Assembly: GCA_009699615.1 (NCBI GenBank)
Contig: WLNV01000013.1
Location: 1-16,764, forward strand
Direction of reading: 5' to 3'
Source: Actinomycetota bacterium
GTDB taxonomy: Bacteria; Actinomycetota; Thermoleophilia; Solirubrobacterales; Solirubrobacteraceae
DNA: 16,764 nucleotides
A program made the translations under genes and the position numbers. The notes beneath the pieces were generated by a model. That model was not told the origin of the DNA. It saw only the letters and a program-made list of their open reading frames with translations, and did no database searches. Position 1 is the first letter of the stretch. Every line of letters begins with the position of its first letter. This document shows positions 5,936 through 13,334 of this stretch, piece after piece.

Positions 5936-7363
5936 ATGCGGCTTTGTGATCTATTTGACGGGTTGGGGGCCGACCAAGCCGAGGTCGAGATCACTTCGAT
6001 GGCGCTCGATGACCGCCTGGTTGAAGCGGGAACGCTCTTCTGCTGCGTTCCCGGCTTCGAGCGCGACGGTCACGACTTCGCCGCGGGCGCAATTGGCCGC
6101 GGCGCTGCTGCGCTGCTGACCGAGCGGCGGCTTGATCTCGGGGTACCAGAGGTCGTCGTGGCCGACGTTCGCGCCGCGATCGCGCCAGCCGCGTCGCGGC
6201 TCAACGGCAACCCGAGCGCATCTCTTCAGATGGTCGGGATCACCGGCACGAACGGAAAGACAACGACGGCTTACCTGACGCGGGCTTTGCTCGAAGCCGG
6301 AGGGAAGCAGACAGGGCTGTTCGGAACGGTTGAGCAGATCGTCGGCGGTCAGCGCGAGCCGACTGCCAGAACGACGCCTGAGGCGATTGAGCTGCAGCGG
6401 TGCTTTGCCGAGATGGTTGCGGCCGGCGACGAGGCCTGCGTGATCGAGGTCTCCTCGCACGCGCTGGCGCTGCACCGCGCCGACGCTATCGAGTGGAACG
6501 CAACCGTCTTCACCAACCTCACTCGTGAGCATCTCGATTTCCACAGCGACATCGAGGAGTACTTCGCCGTCAAGGCCGGGTTGCTGAAAGGGAGTGATGC
6601 CCCGCGTGTCGTCAACATCGATGACGAACACGGTCGCAGGCTTGCTGCCGAGCTTCCCCAAGTCACAACCGTCGGAATCACAAGTGATGACGCCGATCTG
6701 CGTGCAGTGTCGATAGCGACCGATTTCGGAGGCAGCAGCTTCAGTGTCGGTGGACTCGAATTGCGCGTGCCGCTGCCCGGCAACTTCAACGTCATCAACG
6801 CTCTCTGCGCGGTGGCTGTCGCGAGGGCTCTTGGCGTCGGGGATTCAGTCATTCCGGAGGCCCTCGCCTCGGCTGAGGTTGCGCCCGGGCGGTTTCAACC
6901 GATCGACGCTGGGCAAGATTTCGCCGCAATCGTTGACTACGCGCACAGCCCGGATTCGCTGGAAGGCGCGCTGCTCACCGCGCGCTCCTTGACCCGGAGA
7001 CGAGTGATCGTTGTCTTTGGCGCCGGCGGCGATCGCGATCAGGGGAAGCGGCCGGAGATGGGCCGGGTTGCGGCCGAGCTGGCTGACGTAGCGATAGTGA
7101 CCTCCGACAACCCGCGATCGGAGGACCCTGATGCGATCATCGAGGCAATAGCGGCGGGGGGTGCGGGTGGTGCCGCCGAACTCGAGCTGATTCCCGATCG
7201 CGCAGAGGCAATCGCTGCTGCGGTCGCGGCGGCCACTGAAGGCGACGTCGTCCTGATCGCAGGCAAGGGCCATGAGCAGGGGCAGCAGCTTGCTGACGGC
7301 AAAGTTGTCCCGTTTGACGACTCTGGCGTGCTGCGCGCAGCGATCGAACGGATCGGCCGATGA
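5936..7363 (+). CDS. murE: MurE, UDP-MurNAc-L-Ala-D-Glu:meso-diaminopimelate ligase
   Basis: This 475-residue Mur ligase adds the third amino acid to the cytoplasmic cell-wall precursor. The N-terminal uridine-binding domain covers about residues 1-95. The ATP-binding domain has the P-loop GITGTNGKTTT (101-111, K108), EVSSHAL (171-177), NLTREHLDFH (194-203) and a likely carbamylated lysine K213 in AVKAGLL. The C-terminal domain carries D391-N-P-R394 within SDNPRSEDP, the signature for meso-diaminopimelate rather than lysine. The start is ATG 5936: the reading frame is open further upstream to 5807 but that lies inside ftsI, and MRLCDLF is a normal family opening. No clear Shine-Dalgarno is close to the ATG. 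The stop overlaps murF (ATGA, 7360-7363). Confidence 0.96.
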   Translation: MRLCDLFDGLGADQAEVEITSMALDDRLVEAGTLFCCVPGFERDGHDFAAGAIGRGAAALLTERRLDLGVPEVVVADVRAAIAPAASRLNGNPSASLQMVGITGTNGKTTTAYLTRALLEAGGKQTGLFGTVEQIVGGQREPTARTTPEAIELQRCFAEMVAAGDEACVIEVSSHALALHRADAIEWNATVFTNLTREHLDFHSDIEEYFAVKAGLLKGSDAPRVVNIDDEHGRRLAAELPQVTTVGITSDDADLRAVSIATDFGGSSFSVGGLELRVPLPGNFNVINALCAVAVARALGVGDSVIPEALASAEVAPGRFQPIDAGQDFAAIVDYAHSPDSLEGALLTARSLTRRRVIVVFGAGGDRDQGKRPEMGRVAAELADVAIVTSDNPRSEDPDAIIEAIAAGGAGGAAELELIPDRAEAIAAAVAAATEGDVVLIAGKGHEQGQQLADGKVVPFDDSGVLRAAIERIGR

Positions 7364-8688
7364 ACGGGCGCTGGGACGCCGCGAAGGTGGCTGAGAGCGT
7401 AGGGGGGACCCTTGTGAGCGGCAGCCCGACGATTGCGGGGCCGAGTTCAGTGATTATCGATTCTCGACTGGCGGCACCGGGAGCGCTGTTCGTCGGCCTC
7501 GTCGGGTCGAACGAGGACGGTGGCGAGTTCGCTTCGGCCGCGCTGCAAGCGGGCGCTTGGGGGGCAATCGTCGATAACGAGCGTGGGGCCGGTATGGCCG
7601 GTGACGCCGCTGGCGTGGTAATCGCCGTCGACGACCCGCTCAGGGCCCTCGCCGACCTCGCGCAGGCCTGGCGGAAGGAACTTGGCAGCGCTGTCATCGC
7701 CGTCACCGGTTCAACCGGCAAGACTTCGACGAAAGACATCATCGCCGGGATGCTCGCCCCGTCACGCCGCGTTGTCGCGACGTTCGAGAACCTCAACACC
7801 GAGATTGGCCTCCCGCTGACGATTCTCGGCGCTCCGCTTGGGACCGAGGTCCTGGTACTCGAAATGGCGATGCGCGGCGAAGGCCAGATTGCAGAGCTGA
7901 CGCGAATCGCGCAGCCCGACGTCGGCGTGATCGTCAACGTCGGCCCAGTCCATCTCGAACTGCTCGGCAGTGTCGAAGCGGTGGCCCGCGCCAAGGCTGA
8001 GCTGATCGCCGGACTTGGACCCGACGCGGTGGCCGTCGTGCCAGCCGACGACCCGTTGTTGCAGCCTCACCTTCGGGACGAGATCCGGACGGTTCACTTT
8101 GGCCCGGGAGGGGAACTCGAAGCGCTGCCGCACGAGCTCGAGCTGCCATTCGCGTCAGCACACATGCGCAGCAACGCGCTGGCGGCGTTGGCGGCGGTCC
8201 GCGCGCTGGGCGTTGAGCCGAGTGGCCGAATTGAGGTCGAATTGTCGAAGCTCAGGGGCCAACGCCTGCTGCTAGAGGACAATGTCGTCGTCATCAACGA
8301 CTGTTACAACGCAAATCCGATGTCAATGCGAGCCGCGCTCAACGATCTCGCCGAATCGGCCTCCGGCCGCAGCGTCGCCGTGCTCGGCGACATGAGGGAG
8401 CTCGGACCCGATCAGCGCCGCTTTCACGCCGAGCTGGGGGCGCATGCGAAGGAGGTCGGGATCGACGTTCTGGTGACAGTGGGGGAGATGGCCCGCGATG
8501 CCGGTCCTCCATTCGGCGGCGAGGATCTCTACTCGCTTGAGGACGCGCAACATGCCGCATCTCAGATCGCATCGATCGTCGAACCGGGAGACACTGTCCT
8601 GGTCAAGGGCTCTCGCGGTGTCGGGCTTGAGGTCGTGGCTGAGGCGCTCTGCGAAGTGCTGCCACCAGCTGCAGGAGGAGCTGACTGA
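7360..8688 (+). CDS. murF: MurF, UDP-MurNAc-tripeptide:D-Ala-D-Ala ligase
   Basis: This 442-residue Mur ligase completes the UDP-MurNAc-pentapeptide by adding D-Ala-D-Ala. The P-loop is VTGSTGKTST (115-124, K121), the variant typical of MurF. It is followed by NLNTEIGLPLTIL, the metal-site region EMAMRGEGQIAEL, NVGPVHLELLGS, and the MurF-specific INDCYNANPMSMRAAL and LGDMRELG in the C-terminal domain. The ATG start is coupled to murE by ATGA. The stop TGA shares its last base with the mraY start (TGATG), and the AGGAGG that serves mraY lies inside the last codons of murF. Because no ddl is in the window, the D-Ala-D-Ala donor enzyme must be encoded elsewhere. Confidence 0.96.
   Translation: MNGRWDAAKVAESVGGTLVSGSPTIAGPSSVIIDSRLAAPGALFVGLVGSNEDGGEFASAALQAGAWGAIVDNERGAGMAGDAAGVVIAVDDPLRALADLAQAWRKELGSAVIAVTGSTGKTSTKDIIAGMLAPSRRVVATFENLNTEIGLPLTILGAPLGTEVLVLEMAMRGEGQIAELTRIAQPDVGVIVNVGPVHLELLGSVEAVARAKAELIAGLGPDAVAVVPADDPLLQPHLRDEIRTVHFGPGGELEALPHELELPFASAHMRSNALAALAAVRALGVEPSGRIEVELSKLRGQRLLLEDNVVVINDCYNANPMSMRAALNDLAESASGRSVAVLGDMRELGPDQRRFHAELGAHAKEVGIDVLVTVGEMARDAGPPFGGEDLYSLEDAQHAASQIASIVEPGDTVLVKGSRGVGLEVVAEALCEVLPPAAGGAD
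8673..8678 (+). promoter_or_regulatory. Strong ribosome binding site for mraY (AGGAGG)
   Basis: A full AGGAGG sits inside the end of murF, 9 nt before ATG 8688. It fixes the mraY start and is the clearest Shine-Dalgarno in the cluster. Most other genes here rely on coupling or on weak sites. Confidence 0.8.
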
Positions 8689-9656
8689 TGGGCGAGGTTC
8701 TGATCGGCGGGACCTGTGCGCTGTTGATCTGCGTCTTTGCCGCTCCACGCCTGATCAGCTATCTACGGGGCCGGGAATTTGGTCAGCAGATCCGCGATGA
8801 GGGCCCTGCCGGCCATCACGCAAAGGCCGGCACCCCAACGATGGGTGGCGTACTGATCTTCACGTCGATTGCAGTTCCTTTCCTTGTTCTCTCCGACTAC
8901 GACTGGCGCGCGGTCGCAGTCTTCGGGACGGCTGTGGCGTGCGCGCTGCTCGGTTTCGCCGACGACTATTCGAAGATTGTTCGCCGCCGCTCGCTCGGGC
9001 TGAGAGGCCGCACGAAGATGCTCGTGCTGCTGCTGATCTCAGTTGCGCTGTGGTGGGTTGCAACGCACAAGGCCGGTCTCTCGACGACGATCCAACTCCG
9101 TTTTGTCGATGTCAGCGTTGATCTCGGGCTCTTCTTCCCGGTCGTCGTCTTCCTCGTAATCGCCGGTTCGACGAACGCCGTCAATCTCAGCGACGGGCTT
9201 GACGGGCTGGCCGCCGGCTGCGTCGCGATCGTGATGTTGGCCTACGTCGCGATCACATTCATCACGACAGGCGACCGCGATCTTGCCTTGCTGAGCGCGT
9301 GCATAGTCGGTGCATGCGTTGGCTTCCTTTGGTTCAACGCGTTCCCGGCAACGATCTTCATGGGTGACACCGGGTCTCTGGGGCTCGGTGGCGCGATCGG
9401 AGCGATGGCCGTGATGACCGACACGATGCTGCTCCTTGTCTTGATCGGGGGCATCTTCGTGATCGAGGCCCTGAGCGTGATCATCCAAGTCTTCGCCTTC
9501 CAGAGCTTCCGAAAGCGGGTCTTCTTGATGGCGCCAATTCACCACCACTTTGAGATGCGTGGTTGGTCTGAGACGAGGATCATCCTTCGCTTCTGGATCA
9601 TCGCCACCGTCTGTTCGGCGATCGGTTTCACGCTCTACCAAGCCAACATCACCTAG
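8688..9656 (+). CDS. mraY: MraY, phospho-MurNAc-pentapeptide transferase (lipid I synthase)
   Basis: This 322-residue multi-pass membrane enzyme transfers phospho-MurNAc-pentapeptide to undecaprenyl phosphate at the inner face of the membrane. About ten hydrophobic segments are visible. Family motifs are AGTPTMGGVLI (47-57), the Mg-binding ADDYSK with D92 and D93, NAVNLSDGLDGLA (163-175), FNAFPATIFMGDTGSLG (216-232, catalytic-site D227) and the HHH motif APIHHHFEMRG (282-292). The length matches short Gram-positive MraY forms. The start overlaps the murF stop by one base. A 22-nt gap follows before murD. Confidence 0.97.
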   Translation: MGEVLIGGTCALLICVFAAPRLISYLRGREFGQQIRDEGPAGHHAKAGTPTMGGVLIFTSIAVPFLVLSDYDWRAVAVFGTAVACALLGFADDYSKIVRRRSLGLRGRTKMLVLLLISVALWWVATHKAGLSTTIQLRFVDVSVDLGLFFPVVVFLVIAGSTNAVNLSDGLDGLAAGCVAIVMLAYVAITFITTGDRDLALLSACIVGACVGFLWFNAFPATIFMGDTGSLGLGGAIGAMAVMTDTMLLLVLIGGIFVIEALSVIIQVFAFQSFRKRVFLMAPIHHHFEMRGWSETRIILRFWIIATVCSAIGFTLYQANIT

Positions 9657-9678
9657 GTCGCCGCGTATCGTTGGGCTC

Positions 9679-11028
9679 ATGGCTGCTGAGCGTCGCCCCC
9701 CAATTCCTCCCGGGCCTTGGCTCGTTGTTGGCCTTGAGCGTTCCGGCGCTGCTTGTGCCCGGGCGCTCTGGGCGCGCGGCGAGCCGGTGATCGGGGTCGA
9801 CATCGGAGAGCCGCAGCAGGCGGACGAACTGCGCCATTTGGGAATCGAAATCGCAGTCGGAAGCGACGGGGTGGAGGAGTTGGAACGGGCTCGCGCCATC
9901 GTCCGCAGCCCAGGCGTCCCCAACGAAGCAGCGGTGCTGGTCGCCGCTCGGGCCGCAGGAGTGCCGATCTACAGTGAATTGGAGTTGGGCTGGCGCATGT
10001 TGGAGTCGCCGTTTGTCGCTGTCACGGGAACGAACGGCAAGACGACGACCGTCGAGCTGCTGGCTGAGATCTGGCGGGCAGCAGGCAGGCCAGTCGCTGT
10101 CGCCGGCAACGTCGGCACGGCCGTCAGCTCGCTCGTCGGTGAAGTCGGGCCCGAGACGACCGTCATCTGCGAAGCCAGCTCTTTTCAGCTCGAGGATTCG
10201 GTCGCCTTCGACCCCGAGGTCGCCGTGCTGCTCAACATCGAGCCCGACCACCTCGATCGCCATGGCGACTTCGAGGCCTATCGACTCGCGAAGCTTCAAC
10301 TCTTTGCCTTTCAGGACTCTGAGGATGTTGCTGTCGGACCCGCATCGATGCTCGCGCTTGCTGGCGGGAAAGCGAAGAGAGCAGTCGTCGGCGTAGGGTC
10401 CGCTGGTCAGGCCGATCTTGAGCTGCGCGACGGGATGATCTGCTGGCTTGGTGAGCCGCTGCTGCCAGCCAGTGAGGTGCGCCTACGTGGCGCCCACAAC
10501 CTTGAGAACGCTCTCTGCGCCGCCGCTGCGGCTCTCAGTGCAGGGATTGAGCCGGGAGCCGTGATCTCAGCTCTGAAGTCGTTCGCTGGCGTCGAACATC
10601 GACTTGAGGAGCTCGGAACCAGCGGCGGTGTTCTCTGGGTAAACGATTCGAAGGCAACCAATGCCGCATCGTCGGTTGTTGCGTTGGCGGCGTTTGCCCA
10701 GCCGATCCTGCTGATTGCCGGCGGGCAGGCCAAGGGGCAGGAATTCTCAGTACTTGCCGACGCGGCTGCGGCGAGCGTCAGGCGTGCGTTTCTGATCGGA
10801 GAAGACGCCCACCTGATAGCGGAAGCTTTTGCGGGGCAGGTCGAAACCCAACACTGTGAGGGCCTGGACGCTGCCGTCGAGGCCGCCCATGATGCCGCCA
10901 CGGAGGGTGAGGTTGTGCTGCTTTCGCCGGCCTGCGCCAGCTTCGACCAGTTCCCCGGTGGGTTCGAAGAGCGAGGCGACGAGTTTCGCCGCAATATTCA
11001 GTCATTGCCGGGCTTTTCCGCCTCTTGA
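9679..11028 (+). CDS. murD: MurD, UDP-MurNAc-L-Ala:D-Glu ligase
   Basis: This 449-residue Mur ligase adds D-glutamate as the second residue of the peptide stem. The N-terminal domain opens with VVGLERSG (16-23), corresponding to the usual VVGLGRSG but with Glu in place of the second glycine. The ATPase domain has VTGTNGKTTT (115-124, K121), EASSFQLE and NIEPDHLDRHG. The C-terminal domain has VNDSKATNAAS, the MurD-specific motif, and LLSPACASFDQF. The ATG at 9679 gives normal length and begins shortly after the mraY stop. The frame is open upstream only inside mraY, and no convincing Shine-Dalgarno precedes the ATG. A 46-nt gap separates it from ftsW. Confidence 0.95.
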   Translation: MAAERRPPIPPGPWLVVGLERSGAACARALWARGEPVIGVDIGEPQQADELRHLGIEIAVGSDGVEELERARAIVRSPGVPNEAAVLVAARAAGVPIYSELELGWRMLESPFVAVTGTNGKTTTVELLAEIWRAAGRPVAVAGNVGTAVSSLVGEVGPETTVICEASSFQLEDSVAFDPEVAVLLNIEPDHLDRHGDFEAYRLAKLQLFAFQDSEDVAVGPASMLALAGGKAKRAVVGVGSAGQADLELRDGMICWLGEPLLPASEVRLRGAHNLENALCAAAAALSAGIEPGAVISALKSFAGVEHRLEELGTSGGVLWVNDSKATNAASSVVALAAFAQPILLIAGGQAKGQEFSVLADAAAASVRRAFLIGEDAHLIAEAFAGQVETQHCEGLDAAVEAAHDAATEGEVVLLSPACASFDQFPGGFEERGDEFRRNIQSLPGFSAS

Positions 11029-11074
11029 AATTCGCTTGAAGGAGTTCTCGCAAAGGGGCCGAAGAAGAATCACA

Positions 11075-12358
11075 ATGGCCCGTGCGAACGCAGCTGCGCA
11101 GAACCCGCCAGCGGCCCGAGCGACCGCCCGCTCTCGCTCGATTGAGGAAGACGTTCTCCTAACTGCGGTCTTCTGCCTCGTCGCCTTCGGCGCGGTGATG
11201 GTTTACAGCGCCTCGTCTGCCATCTCGGTAGTCGCCGGCAATGGAGACGGCTCAGGGCTGCTGATCCGATATCTCATATTCGCAGCGCTCGGCTTCATCG
11301 GGCTAACCCTCGCCACGCGATTCCCGCTCAAGAAGCTGATGGCGCTGACCGGCCCGCTGCTGGCAATAGCGCTGATCTTGTTGGTCGCGGTCAAACTGCC
11401 CGGAATCGGCGTCTCCGTCAATGGTGCACAACGCTGGATTGGGTTTGGCGCATTCCAATTCCAGCCAAGCGAATTGGCCAAACTTGCGCTTGTGCTCTAC
11501 ACCGCGCGATTCCTGGCTGACCGCCCTCGCGGCTTCAAGCGGTCGGGCGAGCTGCTGCCGCTGGCACTCGTCATCGGAGCAGCGATCGTTCTGGTAGCGA
11601 CGCAGCCCGATCTAGGGACGGCTCTCGTGGTCGCGTTCACCTGCGCAGCGATGTTGGTCGCTGCCGGGATCCGACTGCGCTGGCTGGCTGGCTACGCAGG
11701 CGTCGGAGCCGTGCTGGTGTTGCTCTATTCACTCAGCGCTCCTTACCGCCGCGCTCGCCTCACTTCGTTCCTCAACCCTTGGGACCATGCCAGCGACATT
11801 GGATTTCAGGCAGTGCAAGGGCAGATCGCGATCGGCTCAGGCGGAATCTTTGGACGGGGGCTTGGTCAATCGGTTCAGAAGATCTTCTACCTGCCGGAGG
11901 CCCATACCGATTTCATCCTCGCGATCATTGGTGAAGAACTCGGCATTCTCGGCCTCTGCGGACTGCTGCTGCTGTACGTCCTGGTCGCCTGGGCTGGGCT
12001 TCGGATTGCGAAGGCAGCCAGTGGACGCTACGCCAAGCTGCTCGCTGCCGGCCTAACCTCGATGATCATCTGCCAGGCGCTGCTGAACCTCTTTGCGGTG
12101 CTTGGAATTGCGCCACTTACAGGAGTGCCGCTGCCATTTCTTTCCTACGGATCGACCAGCCTGGTCACCTTGCTGATCGCCGTCGGACTGTTGCTGAACA
12201 TCGCCCGAGGCGGCTCCGCGAACGCCCGGGCGGCCAAGGCCGAGCCCGATGCGAGAGGATCCGAGGACGAACATGTCGACGACCTACCTGATCGCAGCCG
12301 GCGGGACCGCCGGCCACGTAGTGCCAGCACTCGCAGTCGCCGACGCGCTGCGCACTGA
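11075..12358 (+). CDS. ftsW: FtsW, SEDS-family septal peptidoglycan polymerase
   Basis: This 427-residue SEDS protein polymerises lipid II at the septum in complex with FtsI. A 25-residue basic cytoplasmic start precedes about ten membrane segments. Family motifs are QRWIGFGAFQFQPSELAK (119-136), the large extracellular loop with TSFLNPWDHASDIGFQ (230-245), GRGLGQSVQKIFYLPEAHTDF (260-280), IIGEELG (284-290) and GVPLPFLSYGSTSL (350-363). In that loop the position of the catalytic Asp known from E. coli FtsW appears as His238, with Asp at 237 and 241. The last 28 residues (400-427) are encoded inside the start of murG in another frame and contain ten arginines. ATG 11075 is chosen because the open frame upstream is inside murD; AAGAAG (11063-11068) is at best a weak ribosome site. 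Confidence 0.95.
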   Translation: MARANAAAQNPPAARATARSRSIEEDVLLTAVFCLVAFGAVMVYSASSAISVVAGNGDGSGLLIRYLIFAALGFIGLTLATRFPLKKLMALTGPLLAIALILLVAVKLPGIGVSVNGAQRWIGFGAFQFQPSELAKLALVLYTARFLADRPRGFKRSGELLPLALVIGAAIVLVATQPDLGTALVVAFTCAAMLVAAGIRLRWLAGYAGVGAVLVLLYSLSAPYRRARLTSFLNPWDHASDIGFQAVQGQIAIGSGGIFGRGLGQSVQKIFYLPEAHTDFILAIIGEELGILGLCGLLLLYVLVAWAGLRIAKAASGRYAKLLAAGLTSMIICQALLNLFAVLGIAPLTGVPLPFLSYGSTSLVTLLIAVGLLLNIARGGSANARAAKAEPDARGSEDEHVDDLPDRSRRDRRPRSASTRSRRRAAH

Positions 12359-13334
12359 CGGCGCGCGCGTAGTCTTCATTGGAGGAGACCGAGCCGAAGC
12401 TGAGCTGGTGCCAAGGGCTGGCTACGAATTCGAGCAGCTCCAGATCGAAGGGCTCGACCGTAAGAATCCCTTGCGCGCTCTGCGCGCGCTGGCCCGAGCG
12501 GCGGCCGCCACCTTCAAGGCTTGGAAGATCATCGGCGCGCTGCGACCCGCGGCCGTCCTCGGTGGGGGCGGCTATGTAGCCGGGCCGGTTGGCGCTGCGG
12601 CTGTGCTGCGGCGCGTCCCTCTGGTTCTGACCGAGGCCGACTCACACTTTGGGCTAACGAATCGACTGCTGGCACCGTTCGCCCGCCGTGTCTGTCTCGC
12701 CTTTCCGCTCGAAGGACGGGGTGGGGAGCGCTATGTCGTGACGGGGCGACCGATCCCGCCGCCGGCGGGCGACCGCCTTGCTGCGCGCGCTCGCTTCGGC
12801 CTCGGCGCCGAGGATCGCGTTGTGGTCGTAGTTGGTGGCTCTCTCGGCGCTCGATCGATCAACGAGGCGGCTCTCGAAGCATTCGGCCCGCAGTCGGACT
12901 TGCGCGTGATCCACGCCGCCGGAGAGCGCGACCTGGCCAGCCTGCAGGAGAGGCCGCGCGGCGCGAACTACCAGCTCTTCGGATTCATCGAATCGTTCTC
13001 GGATGCACTGCTCGCGGCCGACCTGGTCGTTTCGCGGTCCGGTGGCTCGGTCTTCGAGATTGCCGCTGCGGGTAGGCCTGCAATTCTGATTCCCTATCCG
13101 CACGCGGCCGCCGACCACCAGGCCGGCAACGCGCGCTGGATGGAAGAGGCTGGCGGGGCTGTCGTGATCGCAGACGAGAGGCTGAGCGGCCAACTCTTGG
13201 CAAGTGAGGTCGACCGGATGATCAGCAACCCGCGACTGCTCGCGGGCATGGCCGAGTCTTCGGCGTCGATCGCGCGCCCAGAAGCGACCGCATCGGTCGC
13301 ACACGAGTTGCGCACAGCGGGTTCAGGGCGATGA
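12273..13334 (+). CDS. murG: MurG, lipid II synthase (GlcNAc transferase)
   Basis: This 353-residue GT-B glycosyltransferase converts lipid I to lipid II at the inner membrane surface. The N-terminal acceptor domain has GGTAGHVVPALA (10-21, H15), the glycine loop GGGGYVAGP (97-105) and FGLTNRLL (126-133). The segment before the last of these reads TEAD (120-123) where most MurG proteins have HEQN. The donor domain has VVGGSLGARSIN (187-198), SRSGGSVFEIAAAGRP (254-269, E262) and the UDP-GlcNAc-contacting DHQ (281-283). ATG 12273 is preferred because CGAGGA (12262-12267) lies 5 nt upstream; ATG 12249 would add eight residues. The gene begins 86 nt inside ftsW and ends in an ATGA overlap with murC. 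Confidence 0.95.
   Translation: MSTTYLIAAGGTAGHVVPALAVADALRTDGARVVFIGGDRAEAELVPRAGYEFEQLQIEGLDRKNPLRALRALARAAAATFKAWKIIGALRPAAVLGGGGYVAGPVGAAAVLRRVPLVLTEADSHFGLTNRLLAPFARRVCLAFPLEGRGGERYVVTGRPIPPPAGDRLAARARFGLGAEDRVVVVVGGSLGARSINEAALEAFGPQSDLRVIHAAGERDLASLQERPRGANYQLFGFIESFSDALLAADLVVSRSGGSVFEIAAAGRPAILIPYPHAAADHQAGNARWMEEAGGAVVIADERLSGQLLASEVDRMISNPRLLAGMAESSASIARPEATASVAHELRTAGSGR

Noticed and set aside
7137..7994. Long open frame on the - strand (285 codons) across murE/murF
   Set aside because: It is a shadow of two conserved Mur ligases, with Ser/Ala/Pro-rich composition and no recognisable motif.
9039..9923. Long open frame on the - strand (294 codons) across mraY/murD
   Set aside because: It is antisense to conserved membrane segments of mraY and is rich in Asp, Arg and Glu from the reverse complement. 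No ribosome site or domain is visible.
12249..12272. Earlier MurG start at ATG 12249
   Set aside because: It lacks a nearby ribosome site and adds residues not expected before the first strand. ATG 12273 has CGAGGA 5 nt upstream.
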